A stretch of 64,000 nt of DNA, taken from Rhypophila decipiens. Taxonomy: Eukaryota > Ascomycota > Sordariomycetes > Sordariales > Naviculisporaceae. The translations under genes were made by a program, and so were the position numbers. Shown here piece after piece: positions 41,701-53,700 of this stretch. Numbering within the stretch: position 1 is the stretch's first letter; each line of letters opens with the position of its first letter. The notes under the pieces were generated by a model that did not search any database, had not been told where the DNA came from, and worked only from the letters and a program-made list of their open reading frames with translations. The stretch lies in the NCBI GenBank assembly GCA_033297075.1, contig MU858137.1:62001-126000 (forward strand), in the 5' to 3' direction.

Positions 41701-44700
41701 TGGGGGAGGTTCTGCAGGGCAGATTTGGCGAAATTCTGCAGGGCGACTAGGATCTTGCTCGAGAGTGTCAAGACCGACGAGGCGAATTCTTCCATGTTGG
41801 CTCCTGTGGTGGTGAGGTCTTCCATGATGACGTTGGTGTTTTGTGTGCTTGTCCAGAGTTGAATCTGCTGGATGATAAACGCCAGATCAGGTCTCTGCTG
41901 CATCATGTCCCCGAGATTGGCCCGTAGATCTTCAAGCGAGGCATCGATCTCTCCTTGGAGTTTTTCGACCGCCGACGAGGTGAAGCCAGCCGGTAAAGGG
42001 GGAAACTGGCCCTGCGCGGAAGCAAAGCCGTCAAACATGGCGATCCACTGCCCGAGCTTCTCGCAAACCACAGAGTTATCAGCACCTCCCAGCCGGCCAT
42101 GTACCTCGGCTAGGTGAAGGCCAAACTTGAGAACCTGAACCAACCAGCGAACCACCCGCCCATGGTTCCCGGAGCCGGTTTGCACAGACACAGCCTCTGC
42201 CTTGGAAGAAGCCACGATATTCCCAACATGGCCCACCACCGTCTCCAGCTCCCTCTCCATCTGCGTAGCTCTGGCGAGATACTGCCTCTGCTTGAGCATA
42301 ACATGGAGCACGCCCTCGACATAGCCAATACTCCTCTGCACCACCTCGCGGCTCAGATCATCCGAGTGTTCAACAGCAGCACCCCTGACCTTGGGCACGA
42401 GATCAAGCGTCTTGTGGTAAAAGTACTCAATCTTGTCCAGCAGCTCGCCCTGCAGGTAAGGAATCAGCCCCGAGCCGACCAGGACCAGCGGGGTAGATCT
42501 CTGGCGCTCGAGGATGGTAGTCGCCGGGTTACGACTGAAGCCCATCTCGCGCAGTGTCTTGAGCGTGTCGCCGTAGAGTTTTGTCTTTCTGGTCTTGAGG
42601 TGGCGGACCACGTCCTTGACTTCGTCCGTCATGGTCGAGGGTGTCTCCTTCCGGAGGGTGGCCATGGACGAGACCAGATCGGTCAGGAACTCGTCTACCA
42701 GCTCGGGTACGTTGGCGAGCACCTTCTCCGTGGGCAACGATCCATGCTTGTTCATGGCCTTGAGGACGGCACCGAGGTTGGTCATCCGTCCCCATTGAGC
42801 ATGGGCCGAGATAGCGGGCACCAGCTGCTCAGCGAGAGAGACAGCCTCGAGATCAGGCCTGATCAATCCGTCGACATCTGCCTCGACAACCTGCCCGTTC
42901 ATAACTTGATCAGGAAGTCCCTGGCTCATAATGCCCGAAACAGGGTTTGAAAGAACACGCCTGAACTTGCGAACAAGCCTGAACAGTTTCTGGTGTGAAC
43001 GCCGTGCACTCTCTCTCAAGGCATCGATATTCGTATCCCTCCACTTGAACATGAGCAACACATCCTTCATGCTCCTATCCAGCGGCGCCCTGCCCGAGGC
43101 GATAGACTCGGCCACCTTGCCCTCATAGCGACTATAAAACCGGATAAAATTCTGCACGGCATCCCTGACCACCACAAGTCGAGACTCATCCAGGATCAAC
43201 ATATCGAGATGACTCTTGAGCTGTCTCAGCAGATCCAACCTCGCAGCGTATTGTCCGAGCGTGGCCTCGACAAAGTACGTCGACAAGATGCCCAGCAGCT
43301 TGACCGCATACTCGGCCAAATCTCCGCCCTCCTCGAGCCTCTGCGCCGGCTCGAGAATGACAGCCCCGTACGCAATGAACCACCACGACTTGGCATCATC
43401 GTGGTTCTTCTGCGCCTCCATGTCCAGCAACCTCGACCAGCTCGACAATTCAAGCTGCCGCCACTTGCAGATGATGTCTCTCAGTTGCTGATACAGCGCC
43501 GTGGCCTTGTACTTCTCGGGCGCCCAGCCACCCTCCTGCCACTCGTAGACAAACGAATGGAGATGCTCGAATCCCGTAATGATCCTCGCCAGCGGGTCAT
43601 CAATGGCCAGATCCTGCAGCATCTTGTCGCACGCATTGACAACGTCCGTCAGAGTCTGGTGGTGTCCAATCTCGTCAATCGCCCGAAGCTCCTGGAACTT
43701 CTTCTTGATGTCATTGACAAGCCTCAACGCCTTGCGGACCTCGGGGAGATTGGCGTCCGTGTAAAAGTTGCACTGCCCGTCCACGACAGCCTTGAAGGCC
43801 TGGTCCTGGTCGTCAAACACCAGCATGGTCGCAGGCAGAAGCTGGGCATCGACAAGGTCCCTTTCCTTCTCCCTAGCGACCTTGCGAGCAATAGCCCTCA
43901 CCAATTTGTGAATGGCCTTCTGCCCGTCGAGCCTAGACAAAAAGATCTTTTCATGCGCCTCGGCAAGCAAGATGGACAGTTCCCTTCCTCCCTTGTTGAC
44001 CTTCTTCTTGGCCGGCTTGGGCCGTCCTTCGTCCTCCTCCCCGCCTTCATAGTCGGGAAACAGCTGCTCAAACTCTTCCTGGTCAAACTCCTCCTCGTCC
44101 TCCAGACTCCCCTTGAACCTGAACAAGCTCGTCTTTTCCTGCTCCAGCTTCCGGTCCGCCTCCAGCTTCCTCGACCACTCCTCGTGGAAGCTTGCAAACG
44201 ACGCGTGAAGAGATTGGCGCATGCAAGGCGGCAGCTGATCGACCCCTTCCACCGCAACAACAGTTTGCACAAACTCGATAAACTCGAGTGTTCGCACAGG
44301 CAGCGTCGCACTCTCGGCATGCCAGACCGTCCCGCTCATAAAAGGCGTGACAGAGACAAGAGAAGCAGCGGAATCAGTGCCATGGCCACCACCCTCTTCT
44401 TCCTCAGCAGGCCGTCGCACAACAAGCGACAACCCCATTAGCAAACACCGCAAGAAGCCCACCAAAGGCAGCGTCAAGTCCAGATACGCGCTAAACGTCC
44501 TCTGCCCGCCCAGTAAAGCCGCAACCAGCGCCCCAATCTTGGTCTCAACATGGTTCAGCTCCTCGGCGGCTTCACCCGAGAACGTAGCCAGATACCGTAG
44601 TTGCGCGCCAGCAACATCCTTTTGCACGATAACATTCAGCACATTCCCAAACACGCCCTGCAAGCTCCTTAATTCTTTATCCCCTGCCCCGGGGTGTCGA

Positions 44701-47700
44701 TAAATCATCTGCACCGAGTCACTAGCCGGTTCGCCGAGGGCATCCCGCTCTTCCATCAACAATTGACTCCTTAGACTGGGAGTTTTCTGCCCTGTGAAAG
44801 CCAATTCAAAGATTTCCAGCGCGGATATCTGTTTCTCTAGACTGTCGTAAAGATGCCTGTGCTCGTCGAGTTCCACCTGGGCCCGATGGTGCGGGTCAAA
44901 GATCTTGTCTGGGACGTAGAGCTTTATGCACGCCAGCGAGAACTGGACCCACGCGATGGACGTGCAAGCTGCACTGGGACGACAGGTTCCCTTTTCTGCT
45001 GCGGCCAAGGCCATGAGCGCTTTGAGTAGATGGCCCTTGAATATCTCGACCAGATGGGTAGGCCAGGATGCCGAAGACTGAAGCTGGTAGTTGTTCAGCT
45101 GGAATTGATCGGCCTGATCGAGCCACGAGGCAATGTTGCTTAGATTTACAGACGAGAAGAACGAGTCGCTCTTGCTGACGAGATCCTGGTAGACTTGTGC
45201 AATGATTGACGGTTCCCCGTGGGCAGCCATAATCTCGTCCATGAGTCCCAGGAGGAGTCGTTCCGTCTTGACGAGCGGGTCGGTAGAAAGTGCCTCAGAT
45301 GCCTGGGCCAGTGCTCGTCCCATGATGGGCATTTCGGTGTCGATAGAGTACAGCTCGTGCAGGTCGGCCGATGCCGTAGAGTCGTACTTGAGCAGGAGCG
45401 TCTTGGCCAGCGTACCCGCCCAAGGATGTCCCTCACTTTTATGGGAAAACAGGCAGTCGACCAGTTGAAGGGGAGTCTGTTTCGACGCTTGGATTCGCAT
45501 CAGCGCGACAGTGGGCATGTTGGAGAGCACCGCCAGTTCCGACGACGCCAGAGGAGCCCCGAGCGTCTGTTGCTTGGAAACCCGGTGAAGCACGATTGCC
45601 TGTCTCAGTCCCTCGAAGCAATCGGCAAAGAAAGGCTGCCGCGAGACAGTGTGGTCGCCGTCCCTAAGTCTGTCTTCTAGTGCCTTGAGATTGGCCTCCA
45701 GCTCCTTGACAAGGCCGGCAGCGTCGCCCTTGCCCGTCCTGATGAAAGCATACGCACGCGCCATCGAGTCCTGTACACTTCTGAGGTTGGACACGGACGA
45801 GTCGACTCTCCATCGCAGCGAGTCAAACTGGTCAGCAAGATACTCCATCTGGACGATCTGGTCCAAGACCTCGGCATTGGGGATAGGGTCAGGCCGCAGT
45901 CGACGCCAGAGAGCCTCCATGCTGAGACCAGTGGAGAGCTTGAACCCGACCACAAAGTCTCGCTCCAGACTACCAAGCACCGTCGAGAGCAATTGCTGGT
46001 CGCCCGAGTCTGACAATACCGACAGACTATTCTGAAGGAAACTGGCGCCCTGGGTCAAATGCGCCTGGAATCTCGCCTCCTCAAATGACTTCTCGATCAA
46101 GCTCTCAAAAGTGCGCTTCCAGAAGAGCATCAGTCGACGTAGCACAGCCCGGCGCTGCTTCCAGGCTCCCGGCTCTGCAGCATTGCTTTTCAGATACCCT
46201 CGCAAAGTCGAGCTCATGGCTATCAGGAACCTCCCGGCATGCACCGTAGAGTCTCGAGACAGCGAGGCCACCTTGTCCGAGGCCCAAGACCGCTGGAGTC
46301 TGTTCATAAGTGAAGGCTTGGTGAGATTGGTATTCAACCGTTGAGACTCCAACGTATTTTGCCAAGTCTGAAGCTCGAGGTACAATTCGTAGCAGCTGGC
46401 GAGCCAGGCCGCAAGACCTTCTCTTCCTTGCTCCAAGACGGGAACCATTGGCGAGTTCAGGAGAGGATGCAGCGGCATATGCAATGTCATTTCCGGACTG
46501 GCACTGTAAAGCTGAGAAAGCGCCTGTCTCAAGGGAGCTACATCCTCGGACTGGATATAGGACAGGAGCTGGCCGAGTTGATGGGTTGCAGCTGCTCCCA
46601 GTCCCTCGCGGGTAGCTTGGATGAATTCTTCAAGCAGTGTCGTATCGCCGAGAGAGAGCATACCAAACGCCAGCGATATCACAGCCTCGTTGGTGGTGGC
46701 ATGCTGATTTACCATCTGTGTAGCGTCATGATATCTCTGAAGAGACGCTTCAACGGGTGCGATTTTCACCGTGGGCTTGTCCCATGGAAGAGCATCCAAG
46801 AAGATTTCGACCGATCTGTTCCGCATGGCTCTCGACAGCTCGCCATATCGCGGATCGCACGTCAGAAAGATCCTGAAATCGGGATGGGGCACCAGGACCC
46901 TCGGTTGGCCACCAGGATCACTGTGCTCATTGATGCTCAGGATGCCATTCGGCCTCTCGAGCAGCGAGTTCAGTCTGTCGAGGACCGAGGCTGAGCACAA
47001 GTTGGCATTGTCCAGGACCAGCCACGACCCGGCCTGCACAGCGCGGACAATCACGCCGTCGAGCCATTCGAAACGAGGGTGCTCAATTTCGAGCGGCGAG
47101 TTGAGGAGACGGGCTGCATCATCAACCAGTTTTGCAAGATCCTCGGGCAAATTCTCAAATGATTGCAGATGCTCTACCATCTTCAAGAGACCAGGGTAGC
47201 ACTTGCTGTCTCCCGCCTGGGTCTTGAGCACAGCCAACAGATCGAGAACAGCATCATCGACGTGGCCAGGGAGTGCAGCCAAGATCTGTACCTGCAGAGC
47301 CTCTTGGAGCTTCACCAAACAAGCCTGGACGTCCCTATAAGGATCAGCCTGCTCAAAGCCTCCAATGAGATCCATGGTGTCAACATCGGCATTAAGAGGG
47401 AAAATCACGAGTTCCCTGCCAGCCATGGCAGCCACATGTGACAAGAGCGCCGATTTGCCACTGCCAGAAGGACCAACAAGAATGCACGGGAGATCCTGCT
47501 CTACCGCAATCACAATGGACTCGATCTCCTTGAGTCTGGGGACAGGATCGATGTTGGGGAACGGCGTCAGCTGGCTCAGCCCGTTGCGTCGGAGACTCGC
47601 AAGGCCAACCTGAGCAGTGAGCGTGTTGATATCATGGTAAAGATCATGGCTCTGGCAGTGTCTTCCAAAGATGTCGTAAAACAGCCGGTTGACCTCCTGT

Positions 47701-50700
47701 CGGTCTCTCTCCGTCCTGAATCTCTGGCGGATAATAACATCGAGGTAATCGTCTGGCCGTCTATTGGCGAGCAGGGCATCCTTCGAGGTCAACAAGTCAC
47801 ACCACCGGAGCGTGTCGCGAAGGTTGAACTCCCATGGCGAACCCAGACTGCCGAACCGTCTCTCAGACACGACAGCATCGTCAAGTCTGGACATGAACTC
47901 GATCATCTTGTGCTGCGTCTCGTCCCCGATCTTGTCGAACTTCTTGGCCGTGATGCAGAGCAGATCCTCCTTGGTGAACACATCGGTATAGGCCAGAATG
48001 AAACGATTGACGAACGAAGCAGGGAGACCCTTGCGGCCACCGCCCTGATGATGGGGGTTCTGGGCTGCAAAGAGCCTGAAATCAGGATGGCGCTTGAACA
48101 CTTGGTCCAGCTCGGCAATGTACACCTCTCCTCTGTGGTCGAGACAGGCATTCAGACACTCCAGCAACTGGGGGGAGGCCAAATTCAACTCGTCCAGCAA
48201 ACACCACTCGCCACGGATCATGGCCTCGAGAAACGGCGCGTTTTGCCAGCAGAAGTTGCCGGCTTCAGCTCCCTCCATAGGGACATCAGTACCGAAAAGG
48301 TCCAGGACGTCGGTCTGGTCAGAGAGATTGATCCTCGTCAGCCGACGTCCGCAGGCCCGGGCCAAAGCCGTGACCAGCGTCGTCTTGCCAACTCCCGGAT
48401 TACCCTCGAGCAAGATGGGCTTCGTACCTTGGAGAGCACGGATCACTCTCATGGCGTTCATCTTGGTCGTGGGCACCAAAAACTCGTCGCCCGACCCATT
48501 GCTCTCACTTTGTACTCTGTCGATACTGAACCCGCCAATGCTGAGTCGGTTCTCTTCCACCGTGACCTGTGGTTCGGCAAAATATGCAGGCTTGAGATCG
48601 ATTCCACACAAACGACTCAATTCCTCGAGACACAGGAGCCGCTGCGTCTGCATGGCTCTCGGGTCTACGGCAATCAAGGCCGACGGGTTGGCTCCAATCG
48701 TGTCGATATACACCATGGCGGCTCCATTCAGCAGCGCCATCTCAGGCTCAAGATGGGTGCATCCATTCATGAACTGCACCCAGCCGAGGATGTCTCTGAC
48801 TGAAAACTCGGTGCTCGATCCAGACCTGAACCTCTGTCCGAACCAGGCCGAAAACTCGACAATGATGCTCGAGATGCGTTTCTTGCTTTGCGTCGTCTTC
48901 TTCTTCTTTCCTGCCCCTTGCGGGAGCAGAATGTTGAACCTTTGATGCAGCTTCGACACAACAATCTGATGGACATCGTCCACTTCGCTCAGCGCAGGGA
49001 CCCAAATCTCTGTGAATCGGTTTCTCAGCGCGGGGGATAGCTCCCTCTTGCCAAAATCACCACCGGGGTTCATGGTGGCCAAGAACTGGAATCCTTCGCT
49101 GGCGACGACGAACGAGTTGTCGACGCCCTTTTCAGCAAGGAGCAAGCTGCGATGGGGCTCGAGGACCGAGTTCAGTCTTTCCAGGACCGCGTCCTCGGCG
49201 AGAGATACCTCATCGAGCAAGAAATAGGCACCCTCCTTCATTGAATGGACCAGACTGCCGTCGCTCCACTCAAACAAGGCCTTGCTGCGGGTGGAGGAGG
49301 AATAAATTCTCGTCTTGAGCGCGTCCGGTACCAGAGACAATTGTTCCTTTCCGAGCGAGGCATACCATGTTTGTAGCTCCTCCAACGAACCTGAAGGCTG
49401 CCCGAGAATGCCAGCTGCTTCCTTGAGGTCATTGAACAAGGCATCAAGAATGGCGCCCCGGTTTCTGACGGGTCTCTGCGAGCCGATGAGATCTCCAACC
49501 TCGGTGTTTTGATGCGCATTGACAATATTCAGATCCTTCTTGTCAAACTCAGCAAGCAGCTGGCAGACCGTCGTCTTGCCACAGCCCGTTTCACCAACCA
49601 GCAAGACAGGCTCGTTGTTCTGCATCGCTCGCTTGACCAAGACATAGAGCCGGCGCATCGCCTTGGTCCAGATGACTCCCTGGCTGTTGTTGTCTACAGA
49701 GACGGCGGATGGGAATTCGGGCGCCTCTTTCCGGTACAAGTGGTCGGGATCAATAGTCACCTTGAACACCTCTTCAATGACCTTCCTGACTTCGTCGCGT
49801 TCTTCGGGCTTGCGGACCCTCTCGGCGAGAAGCATATAGCCGTTTTCTGCAATCTCCTGGCGCGTCTCGCACTCCCTGAGTGCCCATCTGAACAAGTCTC
49901 GAAGAGTTGCAAAGCTGTTCTTCTGCTCAAAGACTCTGCTCTCCTGACGGAGGCTGGTGAGCGCCTGGTACACTTTCACAATGCGTTCGCAGTCCGATGG
50001 GGCTGTGTTGCGGCTCCTCTTCTGGAGAATCGTCTTGAGCTCACTCTCGGGGATATCATCGAAATGAAGCTCGAGAAACCTGTTGCGGAAGGCTCGGGAG
50101 AGCACCTTTCGACCGCCGTACAGGCCGGCAGGGTTCTGGGTGGCGAACAGACAGAAGCCCTCGGCCGGTCGGACAATCTCCTGCGTCTCTGGTATCAAAA
50201 GCTCCCGGTTGTCGTCGAGAAGACGATTGAGAGATTCGAGAATCTCGCTGCCGCACAAGTTGAGCTCGTCGAGACACAGCCACGAGCCCGCTCTCATGGC
50301 CTGGACCAGGACACCCTCCTGAAACTTGAGCTTGCCCTCCGAGTCGGACACATAGGTGCCCAAGTACTCTTGGATATCCGTGCCCTCGTGATTGTTGATT
50401 CTCACAAACTTGTTGCCAGTGATGTTGGCGAGATACTCGATCAGACTGGTTTTGCCAGCCGACGTGGGGCCCTGGATCAGAATAGGGTATCTGCGCGTGG
50501 CGGTTGCGCGCACGAGATTGAGAAGGTTTCGCTCGACGTAGGGTGTGATGATGTAGTCGTCCCGCGCAATGGGATCTTCCTTTCCTTGCAACAACCAGTA
50601 CTGCTGGTTTTTGCTCGAGCTCTTGAAAGACACGTAACTCCTCCCATCTTGGGGCCGCTTCGGGGGAGTGGTCAGAATCTCACGCCTGGGCAACAGATGC

Positions 50701-53700
50701 TTCTCGATCAGCGGGTTGACCAGCTTCTCCGAGTCTTCTGAGAGGAGAGTGCAAAAGCACATGCAGAAGCCTTCATAGATGGCACGTTCCAGGCCGTAGT
50801 AAGGAGCCACGTCATTGGCATATGTCAGCGTTCGGGTTAGTGTACGCAAGCTGTAATGCGGGACCTCGTTGGCCTGGTCAACGAGCCTTTTGGCATCGGC
50901 CAGCTTCTTGGTCTCGAGGTACAGATCCGCCACCTGGTCCGAAAGCATATCAATGGTGCTGTTGTTACCCTTCAGGTACGTCTTGATGATGGTCAGCAAG
51001 TCTTTCTTGTCACGGTCCGGGCTGGACACGTATAGCTCGGTGAACCTGGATCTCAAACCAAGCGGCAGATCTCGCTTGCCCACATCAGTGGCGGGATTCA
51101 TGGCCCCAAACACACGAAAGTTGGGGTGTGCGTGGATTCGTTCGACAGATCCCGTCTCGGAAAGCAAAAGGGACGGCGTGGCCGAAAACAACCCGGCAAC
51201 GGCCTCCAGTGTGTCGCTTCCAGCAAGGTTGATCTCGTCCAACAGGATCCAGGAGCCCGTCTTGAGGGCCTTGACAATCTTGCCCTCGACAAAAGCAAAT
51301 GCGAACCCGCCTGGACCGGCAGCGATTTGCCTGTCGAACTGGTCAAGCGACTCCGAGAAGCTAGCCCATCGTGGCTTGAGGTCTCGTAGACGAGTAAGCT
51401 TGGAGGACTCTGTCTTGCGGCGCTTCGTTGGCTGCCCATCCGCAGCAGCCTCAGCCTCAGCCTTCAGACTCCTTGTCCTTTCCTTTTCCTTCTCCTCAAG
51501 CTGGGCAAGGATGGCCTCGAACATGGTGGGCGCCTTGTGCCACTCTTTGGATACTTCCCGCCATCGGCCTTTGGCGAACTTCTTGCTGATCCGATCCAGC
51601 CATTCCTTGTTCTTCTCCACCGACACGCCCGTCTTCTCAAAAAGCTCATCCAGCTCCTCCTTGATGGGCATTGCCAGACTCTGGGGGCTGATGGGCTTGA
51701 AACCGCCCAGCAGATCACCGGCCTCGCTCTGTTGCGACAAGTTGACTGCGACCAGAGTGTGGCCGAGAGATTCCGCGAGTTGCTGCACAACCGTAGTCTT
51801 TCCGATACCAGTCTCACCAACCAGCAAGAGAGGCTCGCGATGGTCCACAGCGACCGATATCTGCTCCAACAGCCTCTTGGCGTGGCTGGTCGTAGCAAAC
51901 GGCCTCTTTGACTTGGGTAGCCTGTTGGTTCTCCTTGTCTTGGTGAATGAGGCTCGTCCGACAGTCAGTCGTGACTCGTTGTCTTGCAGCTCAGGAACGT
52001 ATTTGGTCAGATAGTACTCGACACGATCAGGGGAAACCATCATCGCCTTGGCAATAATCCCAATCAGGGCAGCACGGGTGGCTGCTTCATGGACGCCGCC
52101 CACGAAGCAGTCGACCGCTTCCAAAAACATGCGGTCTCTGGTGGTGTCGGTAATGGGCTCCTGGCCAGTCCTGCATCCTGCGGCACGTAATATCTTGTCC
52201 AGCCGCGCACACCATTTTATCAGATCTCTCGTGCCGTACGGCCGATCTATCACCATGCGGCCCAGCGCCAGGCGAGTCGAGCCGCTGGTAGAGGCAAGAA
52301 GGCGGTCGAAGACCGAGAGGATGCTATCAATGTAGTGTTGCAGAAGAGGAAATCTGCCGCCAATTACGTCTCTCAAATCACCATGGGGGAGCGCCTTGAC
52401 GCGGAGGAGCTGCCAGAGGCGCATTCCCACCAGATTCGGTAGACTCTCCTTGTCGTTCATGCCGAGCAGTGTTCGCACAGTTGCGAACATGCGAAAACCA
52501 GGGGCAGCCCGTATTTTGTCGCCCCGACCAGGCAGAAGAAGCTCGCCGCGCTCGACGAGGGGAAGAAGAGTGCTCATGACCTCGGTTGGCGCACGGTCAA
52601 TATCCTCGATCAAGATGAATCTGCCCTCCAACACAGCCGTCGTCAGCACACCAGGACGCCACTGGAAAGACCCCGGCTTGGAGTCGGTGGTATATAGACC
52701 AAGTAGCATCTTGGCATCGGTCTGTTCGTTCAAGTGCAGTGTCACCATGTCCGCCTGCTTTCCCAGCACTCGGGCCATCTCGTGCACAAGAGACGTCTTG
52801 CCCGAACCCGAGAGCCCGTGAAGCAGCATGGGTCCTGGGTTCAGAAGCAACCTGCTAAGATTCTCTAGGTTCTCTATCGTAGTTGGTGTGTGGGCTAGTG
52901 TGCTGGGAGCGGTTACTGGGCCATAGAGCCGCGGGAGAAGTGTCCTGCCATACTTGACAACATAAGGAGTCAACGTTTGTATTAAAGGAGGGCCTGCTGT
53001 CTGAGGACCCGATGCGGCCAGGCGGGCCTGAGTTTTGCTGATGCGGTTTTGAATCTCCCGGCTCCGTGAATCCTCGTAGAGGCTTAAAAATGCATAATCG
53101 GATTGCTTCCCGTCCAACTCTGCCACCAGGCTGCTTCCTTTCTCGATGTGCTTATCGAGAAGAGTTTGGACCTTGAGATCGGATGCCGCATGGAGCTGAC
53201 AGAAGATGCGAATGGCCAGGCATCTTATGACTGGGTTCTGGTGTGCGAATAGTGACTGCAGTTGGGAAGATTTTGTGAGAACAGAATAGGTCCTCTGGTC
53301 AAAATTGTTCAGCCTCCACAAGGCGAGAAGAACGAGCAGCAAGTCTCCCTCATCATGAAATGTCGATAAGTCGATGCTCTCAACAAGCTTTTCGCCCAAG
53401 ATAACCGCTCCATTGTGGTCTTGCCTCAACCCAATTCGGAGATGGCGTGTGAGAAATATGGCCAGAGAGGGCGCAAAGGGGAGAATCCTGGCAAAGGCGG
53501 CCAGAAGTCTTATATCGAGAGTTTTTGCTGAAAGGATCCATCTCGCAGAAATATCAGCAAAAATATCCTCGAAATGGGCGAATATGCCATCGGTTGCTGA
53601 GGGTATCAAAGCGGCGTCGGCGACATGGTCCAAGTATTTGTGTGTATTTGTTGGTTCATGAAGGTCCTGGATATGTAGTCTCAATTCGCTTGGTAAATTG

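Noticed and set aside
43209..52014. Several 280-410-codon plus-strand frames (43209, 46341, 47634, 49509, 50869)
   Set aside because: All are antisense to the intact midasin gene and reflect its codon usage; none shows family motifs.
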